DNA of 64,000 nt from CAYPZL01 sp964415045 (GTDB lineage: Bacteria; Planctomycetota; Phycisphaerae; Sedimentisphaerales; Anaerobacaceae), in contig CAYPZL010000006.1 of NCBI GenBank assembly GCA_964415045.1, positions 5,486-69,485 of the forward strand, given 5' to 3'. The translations under genes and the position numbers were made by a program. Positions 17,273 through 24,928 of the stretch are shown here, piece by piece; position 1 is the first letter of the stretch, and every line of letters begins with the position of its first letter. The notes under the pieces were generated by a model, which searched no databases, was not told the origin of the DNA, and saw nothing but the letters and a program-made list of their open reading frames with translations.

Positions 17273-17302
17273 TTGACTGCTGTCTCCAGCCTTTGGTAAA
17301 AT
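17273..17302 (+). promoter_or_regulatory. Sigma-70-type promoter for the sigma-54 activator gene
   Basis: TTGACT (17273-17278) and TAAAAT (17297-17302) are separated by 18 bp. The predicted start is near 17309, which leaves a long leader of about 350 nt before the ATG at 17660. Confidence 0.55.
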
Positions 17303-17659
17303 CAGGGGGTCTGTAATGTGTATGGATGCGCCAGTTGTGGCATTTTGGGGAGGTTTGTTGAGGCTCCTTGAGTTAATTGGGGTATGCAACATCCCGGAAT
17401 GCTACGCGGTCGGCTTCTTTCGCGCGGTGTGCGCCGGTCTGCTTGCTACAGTGGGTTCCTGGCGGACGTGGGAAAGACAAGCGACGGGAAGTGCCCTGGC
17501 CGTTCCCGGAGAATGAGCATGGATTGCAGAGCAGCCCCTGGTGATGGGGAGTTGCTGATCCGCATGGCATGCTTGTGTGTTACGTGATCGGGCACGGTTC
17601 AGGTATCCTAACGGAGTTGGGGCGCCGCATCGCTAGGGGTCGGAAAAGGAGGAGGACAG

Positions 17660-18667
17660 ATGGAGAGAGATGAGAAGGGGTATGATGCGCGCGTGGACCG
17701 TCTGTGCCAAGATCGCATCCATTCTGCGAATGGCGCGTTTGTCGGAAGGTCCGTCGCGTACAAGTCACTGGCGCAGATTGTGCAAAGGGTGGCACGGCGC
17801 AAGTCGTCCGTCACTCTGGTCGGTGAGACGGGGACCGGCAAAGAGATTGTCGCGCGCCAAATGCACTACAGCAGCAAACGATCTGACGGCCCTTTCATTC
17901 CTGTTGATTGCACGACCTTGACGGGCCAACTTTTCGAGAGCCAACTCTTCGGTCACGTCAGGGGAGCCTTCACGGGGGCGGCCGCCGATACGCTTGGCTT
18001 TTTCCGTGCCGCTGACGGAGGCACCCTCCTGCTGGACGAGATCGGAGAGCTTGACCTCGGATTGCAGGCCAAACTGCTTCGCGTGTTGCAGGAATCCTGC
18101 GTGGTGCCGGTGGGATCCACCCAGGCGTATCCGGTGGACGTGCGCGTGATCAGCGCCACCAACTCTGACCTCAAGGATATGGTCCGTGCAGGTACGTTTC
18201 GAGCGGATCTGTATTTCCGTCTCAATATCGTTCAGATCACGATTCCGCCGCTTCGGGAGCGCAAGGAGGACATCGTCTTGCTGGCGGAACACTTCTTGGA
18301 TCGTCAGGCCGAGCTGTACGGTGAGCCGCGAAAGGTGCTCTCCGAGCAGACCAAGAGGGTGCTGCTGAGTTACGATTGGCCGGGCAACGTGCGCGAGCTG
18401 GCCAATGTGATTGAGAACGCCTACGTGATGAGCAAGGGAGAGACCGTGAATCTCTCTGCCTTGCCGCCGAGTGTTTTTGCGGGCGAGTCCCTGTTGTCTG
18501 AGCGGGCGCAAGTCAAGTCTCTGGCTGACTTGCAGAAGAACGCCGTGATCGAAGCCCTGGCGGCGGCCAGAGGACGGAAGACGTATGCAGCCAAGATATT
18601 GGGCATCAGCTACCGCAGGCTGGTCCGGCTGATGCAGAAACACGCCCTTCACCCGAACTACCGGTAA
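17660..18667 (+). CDS. Sigma-54-dependent transcription activator lacking a receiver domain
   Basis: 335 aa, with AGGAGGAGG placed 6 bases before the ATG. The AAA+ domain starts almost at once: Walker A GETGTGKE (residues 55-62), the sigma-54 contact loop GAFTGA (102-107), Walker B GGTLLLDE (120-127), and the sensor segment SATNSDLKDMVRAGTFRADL. The C-terminal Fis-type helix-turn-helix is AVIEALAAARGRKTYAAKIL with GISYRRLVRLMQK. There is no N-terminal receiver, GAF or PAS domain, so activity must be set by a partner or by amount. It lies between the T2SS operon and the PAPGA surface protein cluster, and 610 bp upstream of a receiver-like gene. In other bacteria PEP-CTERM genes are often under sigma-54 control, so regulation of the downstream cluster is a reasonable inference. 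Confidence 0.9.
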   Translation: MERDEKGYDARVDRLCQDRIHSANGAFVGRSVAYKSLAQIVQRVARRKSSVTLVGETGTGKEIVARQMHYSSKRSDGPFIPVDCTTLTGQLFESQLFGHVRGAFTGAAADTLGFFRAADGGTLLLDEIGELDLGLQAKLLRVLQESCVVPVGSTQAYPVDVRVISATNSDLKDMVRAGTFRADLYFRLNIVQITIPPLRERKEDIVLLAEHFLDRQAELYGEPRKVLSEQTKRVLLSYDWPGNVRELANVIENAYVMSKGETVNLSALPPSVFAGESLLSERAQVKSLADLQKNAVIEALAAARGRKTYAAKILGISYRRLVRLMQKHALHPNYR

Positions 18668-19277
18668 TATCGCGTGCCTCGCGCGCTCGCCCACCAGCGC
18701 CACACCCGTGGTCTGCCATTGTCTGTCCCCCTCTAACTCGTAGAGTTCCTCAGGTCACATCCTTTCCGGTTGAATTCATGATATTGCGCCACCGGGCTTT
18801 CAGTGCGCTCCCTGGACAGTTTGTCTTTTCGTCAAAAACTGACGAATCTGCAATCTCGCCGCAAGTCCGTGACAGTCGGTGATTTAGAGACAAAATGGGT
18901 GCATTGGGTGGACAAAACGGCAATGGGCCGTCTCACGGCGCTCGTACGGCGATGGACCAGCGAGGGCATTGTAAGTCCTTTTGTGAGCTTGTGTTAGGAG
19001 AAATGCGGTCGTTTTGGGGTTGTTGGCACGTGGTTTGTAGTAAGAGAAAGAAGCTATGAACCTTTGCGAGGAGTACGCATGGGTTGATGGACGGGGAGTA
19101 TATGGAGTGTGACAAGAGTCCCGCCTATCGCTCAGCTACGAGCTTCCGAAGAGGTTCCGGTGATGTTATTTGCCGTAAAGGTATTCGGTTCAGATATGTT
19201 TCGATACGACGAGCTTTGATGAGGAGGCCGTCGCATGACGTGTGCGGCGAATGGTGGGAACCGAATAGGATCAAGTA
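18668..19277. other. Intergenic region with sigma-54 promoter candidate
   Basis: 610 bp. It contains a 7-bp perfect hairpin (TTCGTCA, loop AAAAC, TGACGAA) at 18828-18846 and a -24/-12-like element at 19024-19039. The small frames present (for example 19084-19278) have no ribosome site or recognisable sequence and were not called. Confidence 0.4.
19024..19039 (+). promoter_or_regulatory. Sigma-54 (-24/-12) promoter candidate
   Basis: The sequence TGGCACG-N4-TTGTA matches the consensus TGGCACG-N4-TTGCA at all but one base, the C of the -12 GC. It points to the receiver-like gene at 19278 (leader about 230 nt) and lies just downstream of a sigma-54 activator gene. This makes it a likely target of that activator. 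Confidence 0.55.
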
Positions 19278-19850
19278 ATGAAAGAGGCAGAAATACTCGC
19301 CGTAGACATCGCCGACAAGGCGTCCGTGCTGGAGAAGCTGCCGGTTACGGTGCTGTCGGCCGAACACGGCGCTGAGGCGATCCGTTATCTGCGCTGTTGG
19401 GACGTCTTGTCGCTGCTGAGCCGGTGGGACTTGCCGGACATGCCCGACGGCGGACTGCTGCAGCGTGTGGTGGCTGCGAAACCGCAGTTGTTGACCATGG
19501 CGTTGATCGAACCGGGAAATCGGGAACAGGAAAGGGCGTCTCGGGTTCTGGGAGTAACGATGGTATTGCTGGAAAACACAGGTGATGAGCACTTCTTTGA
19601 GGCCGTGTATCAGCTTCTCGGTCGGCCGGATCTCGCTGAGGTCTCCCGAGACGAGGCGGTCGGTCGGGAGTCCGAGGTCGTCTCGTCGCCTGGCAACATC
19701 TTGTCCTTAGCCTCTAACACTCTCCATACTCCAAGCTGGGTTTGTCAGTCGGCCAGTGATCGCGCGGTTGTCAAACCCAGCCTGCAAACGACCGCGGCGT
19801 CAGACGCTGCGTTTGAGGTACGTTTGGAACGAAGGGAGAATACGAGGTGA
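19278..19850 (+). CDS. Receiver-like (degenerate response regulator) protein
   Basis: 190 aa. AGGA lies 8 bases before the ATG. Residues 5-118 follow the beta-alpha order of a response-regulator receiver: ILAVDIADKASVLEKL, VTVLSAEHGAEAIRYL, then WDVLSLLSRWDLPDMPDGG. In normal receivers the residue before W in the D-W-x-L-P-x-M phrase is the phosphorylated Asp. Here it is Arg49, and the acidic N-terminal pair is reduced. The domain ends with GDEHFFEAVYQLLGRPD. Residues 120-190 are a Ser/Thr-rich tail with no visible DNA-binding domain. It could be a phosphorylation-independent partner of the sigma-54 activator encoded upstream. A terminator follows at 19962. Confidence 0.65.
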   Translation: MKEAEILAVDIADKASVLEKLPVTVLSAEHGAEAIRYLRCWDVLSLLSRWDLPDMPDGGLLQRVVAAKPQLLTMALIEPGNREQERASRVLGVTMVLLENTGDEHFFEAVYQLLGRPDLAEVSRDEAVGRESEVVSSPGNILSLASNTLHTPSWVCQSASDRAVVKPSLQTTAASDAAFEVRLERRENTR

Positions 19851-19961
19851 GCCAAGTAAGACCATCTCTCTCCATCATGCCGGGTCGGTCAGCCACTGGT
19901 CGAGCGGACGGTCGAGCCCGGCAGCGAACGATCGCAGCGGCTCCGTCGCTGTGTTAACGAG

Positions 19962-20012
19962 TATGGGCCGGCCCCGAAGATCACTGGCCGGTCTTGGGTC
20001 GGCCCATTTTTG
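19962..20012 (+). terminator. Rho-independent terminator
   Basis: An 8-bp stem ATGGGCCG/CGGCCCAT with an internal second GGCC hairpin is followed by a run of five T. It closes the transcript of the receiver-like gene and separates it from the PAPGA cluster. Confidence 0.75.
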
Positions 20013-20794
20013 GCGTTTCAGAGGTCAGTGATGTGAGGGTGTCAGCCGGTAGATGAGGGCCCAGCCATCCGGCAGATGCCGTCGCCCCGACGCCAAGACC
20101 GGCGTGGTGAAGTCAGTCGATTATGCCAGTGATCGACGGGACGGGAGCCCGTGCAGTGTAGATGCGCGGCGCGCCCAAACGGAGCGGCCATTATGTGTGC
20201 TTCGAGGCAAGACAGACCGGATCAGTGATGAAACGGCTGGGCAACGGAACACAGAGAGGAGCTGAAGCTGTCCATGAAGCTGCTTGTGCCACAAGAGGCG
20301 GTCGAAGTGGTAACCGGGTGGGCCAACTGTGCGTTGGCCAGGCCCGCCGCTTGTCCTGCAACGGGCGATGGCAGCCGGATGTCCGAAGTCAGTAAGGACG
20401 AGACAGACGCACCGCCAAATCGGTGCGGGCTCCGTACCGAACAATCAAAATGACCGGTCGGTGATAGAGAGTCTTTGGTGCCAGTGATCGACGACGACCG
20501 GCAAGGTGATCAGGAAAGGAGAAGTGCTAATGACGTAGATCGGCCCGTGTTGGGCCAGTGATCGACGACGTCGGGAGGAATGGGCAAGACAGAGAGACGT
20601 CAGGGGCGTGTTCCCCGGCCAGGGAGCACATGCCCGGTCATTCGGAGGGAATCGAGAAGACAGGTGATGTGGTCCGGGCGTCGACCGGCACCGGACCGGA
20701 ACGAGTGTTAGCCTACGATAGAACGTAGCAGCGAGCATTACCCGGCGGCAAAACGCCGGACCTGATGCTCCGCCAAAATGGAAGAAGGAGAAAA
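20013..20794. other. Long repeat-bearing leader before the first PAPGA gene
   Basis: 782 bp with no convincing gene. It contains three copies of CCAGTGATCGACG (20126, 20481, 20555), a GGCCC/GGGCC hairpin at 20542-20556, and a segment (20514-20562) that recurs with changes at 23932-23980 before the fourth PAPGA gene. No standard promoter was found. It may be a structured 5' untranslated RNA or decayed remnants of duplicated leader segments. Confidence 0.4.
20126..20570 (+). repeat. CCAGTGATCGACG repeat family
   Basis: CCAGTGATCGACGACG is found exactly at 20481-20496 and 20555-20570, 74 bp apart. A near copy lies at 20126-20138, and shortened relatives starting CCAGTG or CAGTGA occur at about 21767, 22738, 23918 and 23977, each in the leader of a later PAPGA gene. 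The constant position before secreted-protein genes suggests a regulatory or RNA-structure role. Confidence 0.5.
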
Positions 20795-21613
20795 ATGATG
20801 AAGAGATTATTGTTTATAGCGTTAGTGTGTGCCTTAGGCGCCTCTACCGCGCTGGCCACCCCGACGTTTGGCGACGGCGGCGTGGGCCTTCAGGGTGTAC
20901 TGGATGGCATTACCTCTGGGGGGGTGAGCAGTGTTAATGTGCTCACGGACGCGCTTTCCGACACGGCCGACTCATACTGGAAGACGCAAGCATCGGGTAC
21001 GGCCGCGACGACGCTTATCGTTGAAATCGCACAGTGGGCCGGATCGAATTCTTTTGGAATCTACGATGCGGCGAATCCGGGGAATGCTGTCACCATATTC
21101 ACGGGTGCAGCAGCTCCGCCGGGCGCGACGGCTTCAGTGAGTATTCTGGCCGGTGGGGGCGTCCTGCTTAACAGTGCTCCCACAGGCGTGACTTTTGCCG
21201 GCAACAACTTTGGGTTCTTCCTGGATTCGACCGCACCTCATTTTGACAACGCTGGCAACCAGTGGTTCGGCGGTCTCTGGTACAGCGACACGAGCCTGAA
21301 CACTGACGGTGCTGATCACATGGGTGCCTATCAGGGCAAGGGTGATACGGTGACGTTGCCCGGCTTTAACCCCGGCACATGGACGGCGAACCACTACGTT
21401 CTCGCCTTCGAGGATCTCGACGTTCAACACTGGGGCAATGGGAATGGCATCAATGACGGTCACCCCGAGTGGAGTGATGTCGAGCCGGATTACACCGACT
21501 TCGTCGTCATGGTGGAATCCGTGGAACCGGTTCCCGCCCCGGGCGCCATTCTGCTGGGCTGCATCGGGACCGGTCTGGTTGGCTGGCTGCGCAGCCGTCG
21601 TTCGTTTGTGTAA
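20795..21613 (+). CDS. PAPGA/PEP-CTERM secreted protein with DUF4114-like domain
   Basis: 272 aa from the ATG at 20795, which has AAGGAG about 8 bases upstream; the frame is open ten codons earlier. Residues 1-22 are a signal peptide (MMKRLLFIALVCALGASTA). The region near residues 205-240 (HYVLAFEDLDVQHWGNGNG ... DYTDFVVMVE) matches DUF4114, a domain with an Asp-rich, probably calcium-binding strand found in many surface proteins. The C-terminus is VPAPGAILLGCIGTGLVGWL followed by an Arg-rich end, a PEP-CTERM-like sorting signal with Ala instead of Glu. In known systems exosortase removes this and the protein is moved to the outer surface. No exosortase is in the window. A strong terminator follows. 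Confidence 0.82.
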   Translation: MMKRLLFIALVCALGASTALATPTFGDGGVGLQGVLDGITSGGVSSVNVLTDALSDTADSYWKTQASGTAATTLIVEIAQWAGSNSFGIYDAANPGNAVTIFTGAAAPPGATASVSILAGGGVLLNSAPTGVTFAGNNFGFFLDSTAPHFDNAGNQWFGGLWYSDTSLNTDGADHMGAYQGKGDTVTLPGFNPGTWTANHYVLAFEDLDVQHWGNGNGINDGHPEWSDVEPDYTDFVVMVESVEPVPAPGAILLGCIGTGLVGWLRSRRSFV

Positions 21614-21620
21614 GGCTTGG

Positions 21621-21786
21621 CTGCACGTGGTTTTGAAGACGGTAGCAATACGGTGAATAAGGGCCGGGCGATGCCTGGCGGAATGTGGCTTTCCGGCCCT
21701 TTTTCGCTCTTTCCTGATTTCGGCCGTCTGGGTACGTAACACCGGCGGTCGAGTCAGGCAAACCGAGCCAGTGAACAGACAACAAC
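21621..21786 (+). repeat. Long intergenic direct repeat, copy 1
   Basis: This 166-bp stretch between the first and second PAPGA genes is about 80-90 percent alike, by eye, to 22591-22755 behind the second gene. It includes the same terminator and the start of the next leader (ending in the CCAGTGAACAG relative). The near identity of the terminator core (about 60 bp) points to recent duplication or gene conversion. Confidence 0.75.
21659..21704 (+). terminator. Rho-independent terminator
   Basis: Stem AAGGGCCGG/CCGGCCCTT (9 bp) closed by a 25-base loop and followed by TTTTT. It is identical in the stem and loop to the terminator at 22628-22673. Confidence 0.85.
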
Positions 21787-21876
21787 GGTGACTTTCGTAT
21801 CGGGCAGTGGTCATTTCAATGACTTGAAAGAGGGAGCCAGCTGCGAAGGCCGGCCCCACGGAAGGAGGATCACAAG

Positions 21877-22581
21877 ATGAAAAATATGCTAACGATTTGC
21901 GCGATTGCGTTGGTAGTGTTCGGTGCCACAGCTCAGGCGGCCAACACCGAACTGGTTTTGGTCATCGATAGCTCGGGCAGCATTTCGGATGCCGAATGGT
22001 CTCTGATGGTGAATGGCTACCACGGTGCACTGACGGATTCTACTGTTCTCCCGACAGACGGCACCGTAAGCCTTGGCGTTGTGCGGTTTGGAACTACTCC
22101 GAGCACGATACTTGGCATGACGCTAATTAACTCTGCTGCCGACGCCCTAAACGTGGCCAATACTATCACCGGGATGACTCACGTGAAAAGCGGCAGCACC
22201 AACATCAGTGCAGCCATCACGCACGCAGAAACTGTGCTCACTGATGGCTTTGCAGGCAAGCAGATTATTGATGTAACGACGGACGGACTTCACAACCATG
22301 GCGCACCATATCCGCTTACTGCCGCGACGGCTGCCGTTGACAGTGGCACTGCCGATGCGGTCAACGTCCTTGGGGTAGGCGCGGGAGCACAGATAAACTT
22401 CCACTATCCGAATCCCGGCTCCTTTGGCATGCTTGTTGACAGCTACGACGATTTTGGCGACGCCATCAAGGAGAAGATCAAGACGGAAACTCAGCCGATA
22501 CCAGCCCCCGGCGCTGTCTTGCTGGGCAGTCTGGGCGCGGGCCTGGTTGGCTGGATGCGTAGAAGGCGATCGTTGGTGTGA
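21877..22581 (+). CDS. PAPGA/PEP-CTERM secreted protein with VWA (DUF1194-like) domain
   Basis: 234 aa, with GGAAGGAGG upstream of the ATG. A signal peptide covers residues 1-21 (LTICAIALVVFGATAQA). The von Willebrand A domain starts at once: ELVLVIDSSGSISDAEW carries the DxSxS metal-ion adhesion motif, GSTNISAAI supplies the Thr, and VTTDGLHNH the Asp. The plan resembles DUF1194 secreted VWA proteins. It ends with IPAPGAVLLGSLGAGLVGWM and an Arg-rich tail, the sorting signal. Likely role: metal-dependent protein binding at the cell surface. Flanked on both sides by copies of the long intergenic repeat. Confidence 0.84.
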   Translation: MKNMLTICAIALVVFGATAQAANTELVLVIDSSGSISDAEWSLMVNGYHGALTDSTVLPTDGTVSLGVVRFGTTPSTILGMTLINSAADALNVANTITGMTHVKSGSTNISAAITHAETVLTDGFAGKQIIDVTTDGLHNHGAPYPLTAATAAVDSGTADAVNVLGVGAGAQINFHYPNPGSFGMLVDSYDDFGDAIKEKIKTETQPIPAPGAVLLGSLGAGLVGWMRRRRSLV

Positions 22582-22590
22582 GCGGTGGGC

Positions 22591-22755
22591 CTGCAGTGGT
22601 TTTGAAGACGGTAGCGCTATGGTGAATAAGGGCCGGGCGATGCCTGGCGGAATGTGGCTTTCCGGCCCTTTTTCGCTCTTTCCTGATTTCGGTCATCTGG
22701 TTACATGACATCGACGGCCAAATCAGGCGAGCTGAGCCAGTGGACAGGCAACATC
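22591..22755 (+). repeat. Long intergenic direct repeat, copy 2
   Basis: Second copy of the repeat at 21621-21786. The part from 22596 to about 22680 is almost identical to copy 1; the part after the terminator is more diverged. Confidence 0.75.
22628..22673 (+). terminator. Rho-independent terminator
   Basis: Same 9-bp stem AAGGGCCGG/CCGGCCCTT and T-run as the terminator after the first PAPGA gene. It ends the transcript of the VWA protein gene. Confidence 0.85.
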
Positions 22756-22853
22756 CTTCGGTCAGGCACGTCGCCGCAGGATCATCGCATAACGAGCTGA
22801 GAATTGTCGTGGTGATGCGGCGTCCTCAGGATGTCGCATTTGTGTGAACCGAT

Positions 22854-22891
22854 ACGGGCCAGGGCCGGCCGGCGAGGTGGCGCTGGCCCGT
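22854..22891 (+). other. Hairpin in the leader of the third PAPGA gene
   Basis: Perfect 9-bp arms ACGGGCCAG/CTGGCCCGT enclose a GC-rich loop. The following bases are TCGTTT, not a proper T-run, so it may be a structured leader or attenuator rather than a terminator. Confidence 0.4.
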
Positions 22892-23011
22892 TCGTTTGAT
22901 GCGACCGGAAGGTCGCGCAAGGCAGGTGGGGAAGAAGTCATAGCGTAGGTGCGAGCAGAGGATGTGCCGGCTTCAGGCTGCCCGCGTCGCACTGCGAAAA
23001 GGTGGAGGTAT

Positions 23012-23776
23012 ATGAAAAGGAGCCTGAGACAAATAGTGACTGTTACGTTACTCGTGGTGGGGGCCTGTCTGGGCCCGCCGCTATGGGCCAACGTCACGTA
23101 CGATTTCAAGGGCATAACCGCCAACGATCCCAGTGGTCAGGCAGTAGCGGTGGGCGAAAGCGCGTTCTACGTCACGGTCAGTGACCCCGGGGTGACCGAG
23201 CGGGTGCTCTTTACATTCGGCGTTCGCACGGGGACCCCCTACATACTGCCCGACGGTACCGAAGATTATTCGTATCTGATCGACGGTGTCTACTTCTACG
23301 ACGGCGCCCTTCTCAATGAGGGAATCGTGGACTTTATCGACGCCGATGACGGTGTGGGTGGCGATCCCGGCGTTGACTTCGAAAAACCCGCCACGCCGGA
23401 CCATTTGCCGGGGTACTCACCAGGGCCTCTGTTGAGCGTTATTGCCGATGCCGACGGTGATCCGCCCGTGGGCGGAGTAAAGGGAAACGGCGTTAACGTG
23501 GGTGAAACACTCGGCGTGTTGTTTGCGCTTGATCCTGGCAAGACGTATGCCGACGTGATCACCGGGATGAACGCCGGAACGATCGTCGTAGGCATACACA
23601 CCCAGGGGTTCGGTGAGTACAGCGAGAGCTTCATCCACGTCCCGGCGCCCGGCGCTTTGCTTCTCGGGAGCCTGGGGCTGGGTTTGGTCGGCCAGGCCCG
23701 TAGACGGAGAATCCTTTCAGAGCCGCGCCAGAAAGACGTCGCGATGCGGCGTCATCGCGGTGTTACCGTTGTTTGA
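23012..23776 (+). CDS. PAPGA/PEP-CTERM secreted protein of unknown function
   Basis: 254 aa from the ATG at 23012 (GGTGGAGG five bases upstream); this start opens on a signal peptide (IVTVTLLVVGACLGPPLWA). The mature part is beta-rich with no domain I recognise. The sorting signal is VPAPGALLLGSLGLGLVG followed by four Arg. The frame then continues for about 19 further residues (ILSEPRQKDVAMRRHRG...), unlike its neighbours, which stop within a few residues of the Arg cluster. That tail suggests that the original stop was lost. Third gene of the cluster, with its own leader. Confidence 0.75.
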   Translation: MKRSLRQIVTVTLLVVGACLGPPLWANVTYDFKGITANDPSGQAVAVGESAFYVTVSDPGVTERVLFTFGVRTGTPYILPDGTEDYSYLIDGVYFYDGALLNEGIVDFIDADDGVGGDPGVDFEKPATPDHLPGYSPGPLLSVIADADGDPPVGGVKGNGVNVGETLGVLFALDPGKTYADVITGMNAGTIVVGIHTQGFGEYSESFIHVPAPGALLLGSLGLGLVGQARRRRILSEPRQKDVAMRRHRGVTVV

Positions 23777-24129
23777 ATGGACCTGGACCAGGGGCGGTCA
23801 ATAAGGCGGCGCTGGCCCTCTCACTTGACGTGCTGGCGGTTGTGGAAGGCAGATGAAAAGACCGCAAATGTGACGACACACGCGGTACGGTGTGAGTGTG
23901 TGATAGAGCAACCCGAGCCAGTGAACGGGACGAAAGGGGAACTGCCAATGATGTAGACCGGTCCCGGTGGGTGAGACAGTGATAGAACCGGGTGATTGCA
24001 GTACTTCACTCGGAGAGCGTGCTGGGCGTACGATTCCGTCTTGGCTTTTCGTGCGACGACTTCGTCATGGTGAGGTCGCAATGGGAAGGTGCGCGCCAGC
24101 GTTATGTATGAACGTTCAGGGGAGAAGTC
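23777..24129. other. Spacer before the fourth PAPGA gene
   Basis: 353 bp. It contains a relative (23932-23980) of the leader segment at 20514-20562, and relatives of the CCAGTGATCGACG repeat. A weak GGGC/GCCC stem lies near 23788-23820, without a T-run. No gene was seen. Confidence 0.4.
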
Positions 24130-24837
24130 ATGGGTAGACAATTTGCTTGCGCTTTGATCTTATGTGCCGTTCTGGCAGCGGCCAGTAACGGGAGTATGAC
24201 ATTGAAACTCTATGATAGTTACGGCACGACCGGCGGTGGCGAGTTTCGCGCCATGCCGACGAATGCTTGGCCTTTCCAGCCTGCCAGCCTCGGGGAAGTG
24301 GCCGGCCAGTTGGAGGTCTTTTGCGTTGAGAAAAACGAGTACATTAGCTTCAACACCACGTACTATGCCACGGTAAACCCCTACGCCACCGGTGGCGGTG
24401 TAGGCGGCCAGGACCTGGATCTGGATGGAGATGCCGTCAAGGATGATGCCGACAGCCTTGATCCCAAGACGGCCTATCTCTACGATCAGTTCATCAGCGG
24501 GATTCTGACAGGCTACGATTACGCCAACACAGGTGTTGGACGTGTCGCGTCGGCCAATGCCCTCCAGCACGTGATCTGGTTTATCGAGGACGAGGAAGGC
24601 AAAACGTGGACGGACGGCGACAGTTCGTTGAGAGATACACTCTACCAGGATGCCGTAACCAACGCGGGCAGCGGCATCGGTGCGGTACGTATTCTGAATC
24701 TCTACGGAAACGCAAATCTCACCGGAAACAAGCAGGATCAACTGGTGAAAATGATCCCGGCGCCCGGCGCTCTGCTGCTCGGCAGTTTGGGCCTGGGGCT
24801 GGTCGGCTGGTTCCGCAGTCGCGGGACCCTCGCGTGA
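24130..24837 (+). CDS. PAPGA/PEP-CTERM secreted protein, thioester-domain-like
   Basis: 235 aa; GGGGAGAAGTC stands before the ATG. Signal peptide at residues 1-19 (FACALILCAVLAAAS). The middle has VFCVEKNEYI with Cys65 and SANALQHVIWFIED with Gln146. This Cys ... Gln-x-x-I-W pair is the pattern of thioester (TED/TQXA-like) adhesins, where Cys and Gln side chains form an internal bond that can react with host or substrate amines. It ends IPAPGALLLGSLGLGLVGWF and a short basic tail. The thioester reading is based on motif spacing only, but the protein would be a covalent surface adhesin if correct. Two hairpins follow the stop. Confidence 0.78.
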   Translation: MGRQFACALILCAVLAAASNGSMTLKLYDSYGTTGGGEFRAMPTNAWPFQPASLGEVAGQLEVFCVEKNEYISFNTTYYATVNPYATGGGVGGQDLDLDGDAVKDDADSLDPKTAYLYDQFISGILTGYDYANTGVGRVASANALQHVIWFIEDEEGKTWTDGDSSLRDTLYQDAVTNAGSGIGAVRILNLYGNANLTGNKQDQLVKMIPAPGALLLGSLGLGLVGWFRSRGTLA

Positions 24838-24880
24838 CGAAGCACGTGCAGTCAAAATGGCCAGTGTGTCAAGCCGAGAC

Positions 24881-24928
24881 GGAACGGCAAAACACGCCGT
24901 TCCGCGCCCTGGCTCACGGCGCGTTTGT
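24881..24928 (+). terminator. Probable terminator after the PAPGA cluster
   Basis: A perfect 8-bp hairpin GGAACGGC/GCCGTTCC (24881-24903) is followed at once by a GCGCC/GGCGC stem and TTTGT. The double hairpin likely ends the last PAPGA transcript. Confidence 0.5.

Larger units (their letters stand above)
16775..17659. other. Divergent control region between T2SS operon and sigma-54 activator
   Basis: 885 bp without a convincing gene. It holds a probable -10 for the T2SS operon (16958-16963), a 32-bp inverted repeat (17190-17221), and a good sigma-70 promoter for the rightward gene (17273-17302). A 66-codon frame at 17316-17516 begins at about the predicted transcription start, so its leader would be too short, and it was not called. 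The region is richer in A+T than the flanking genes. Confidence 0.5.
22582..23011. other. Spacer with terminator repeat and hairpin before third PAPGA gene
   Basis: 430 bp. It holds copy 2 of the long repeat with its terminator and a second hairpin at 22854-22891. The frame is open from 22949 into the next gene, but no ribosome site supports a start there. No promoter was recognised. Confidence 0.4.

Noticed and set aside
17316..17516. 66-codon plus-strand frame after the activator promoter
   Set aside because: The predicted transcript starts at about 17309, so the apparent ribosome site would lie upstream of the mRNA; no recognisable protein features.
20126..20570. CRISPR array
   Set aside because: Repeat copies are few, short, unevenly spaced and partly degenerate, and no cas gene is present.
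20013..20794. Known riboswitch (c-di-GMP GEMM or similar) in the PAPGA leaders
   Set aside because: I compared the conserved cores I remember and found no match; only short repeats and GC hairpins are present.
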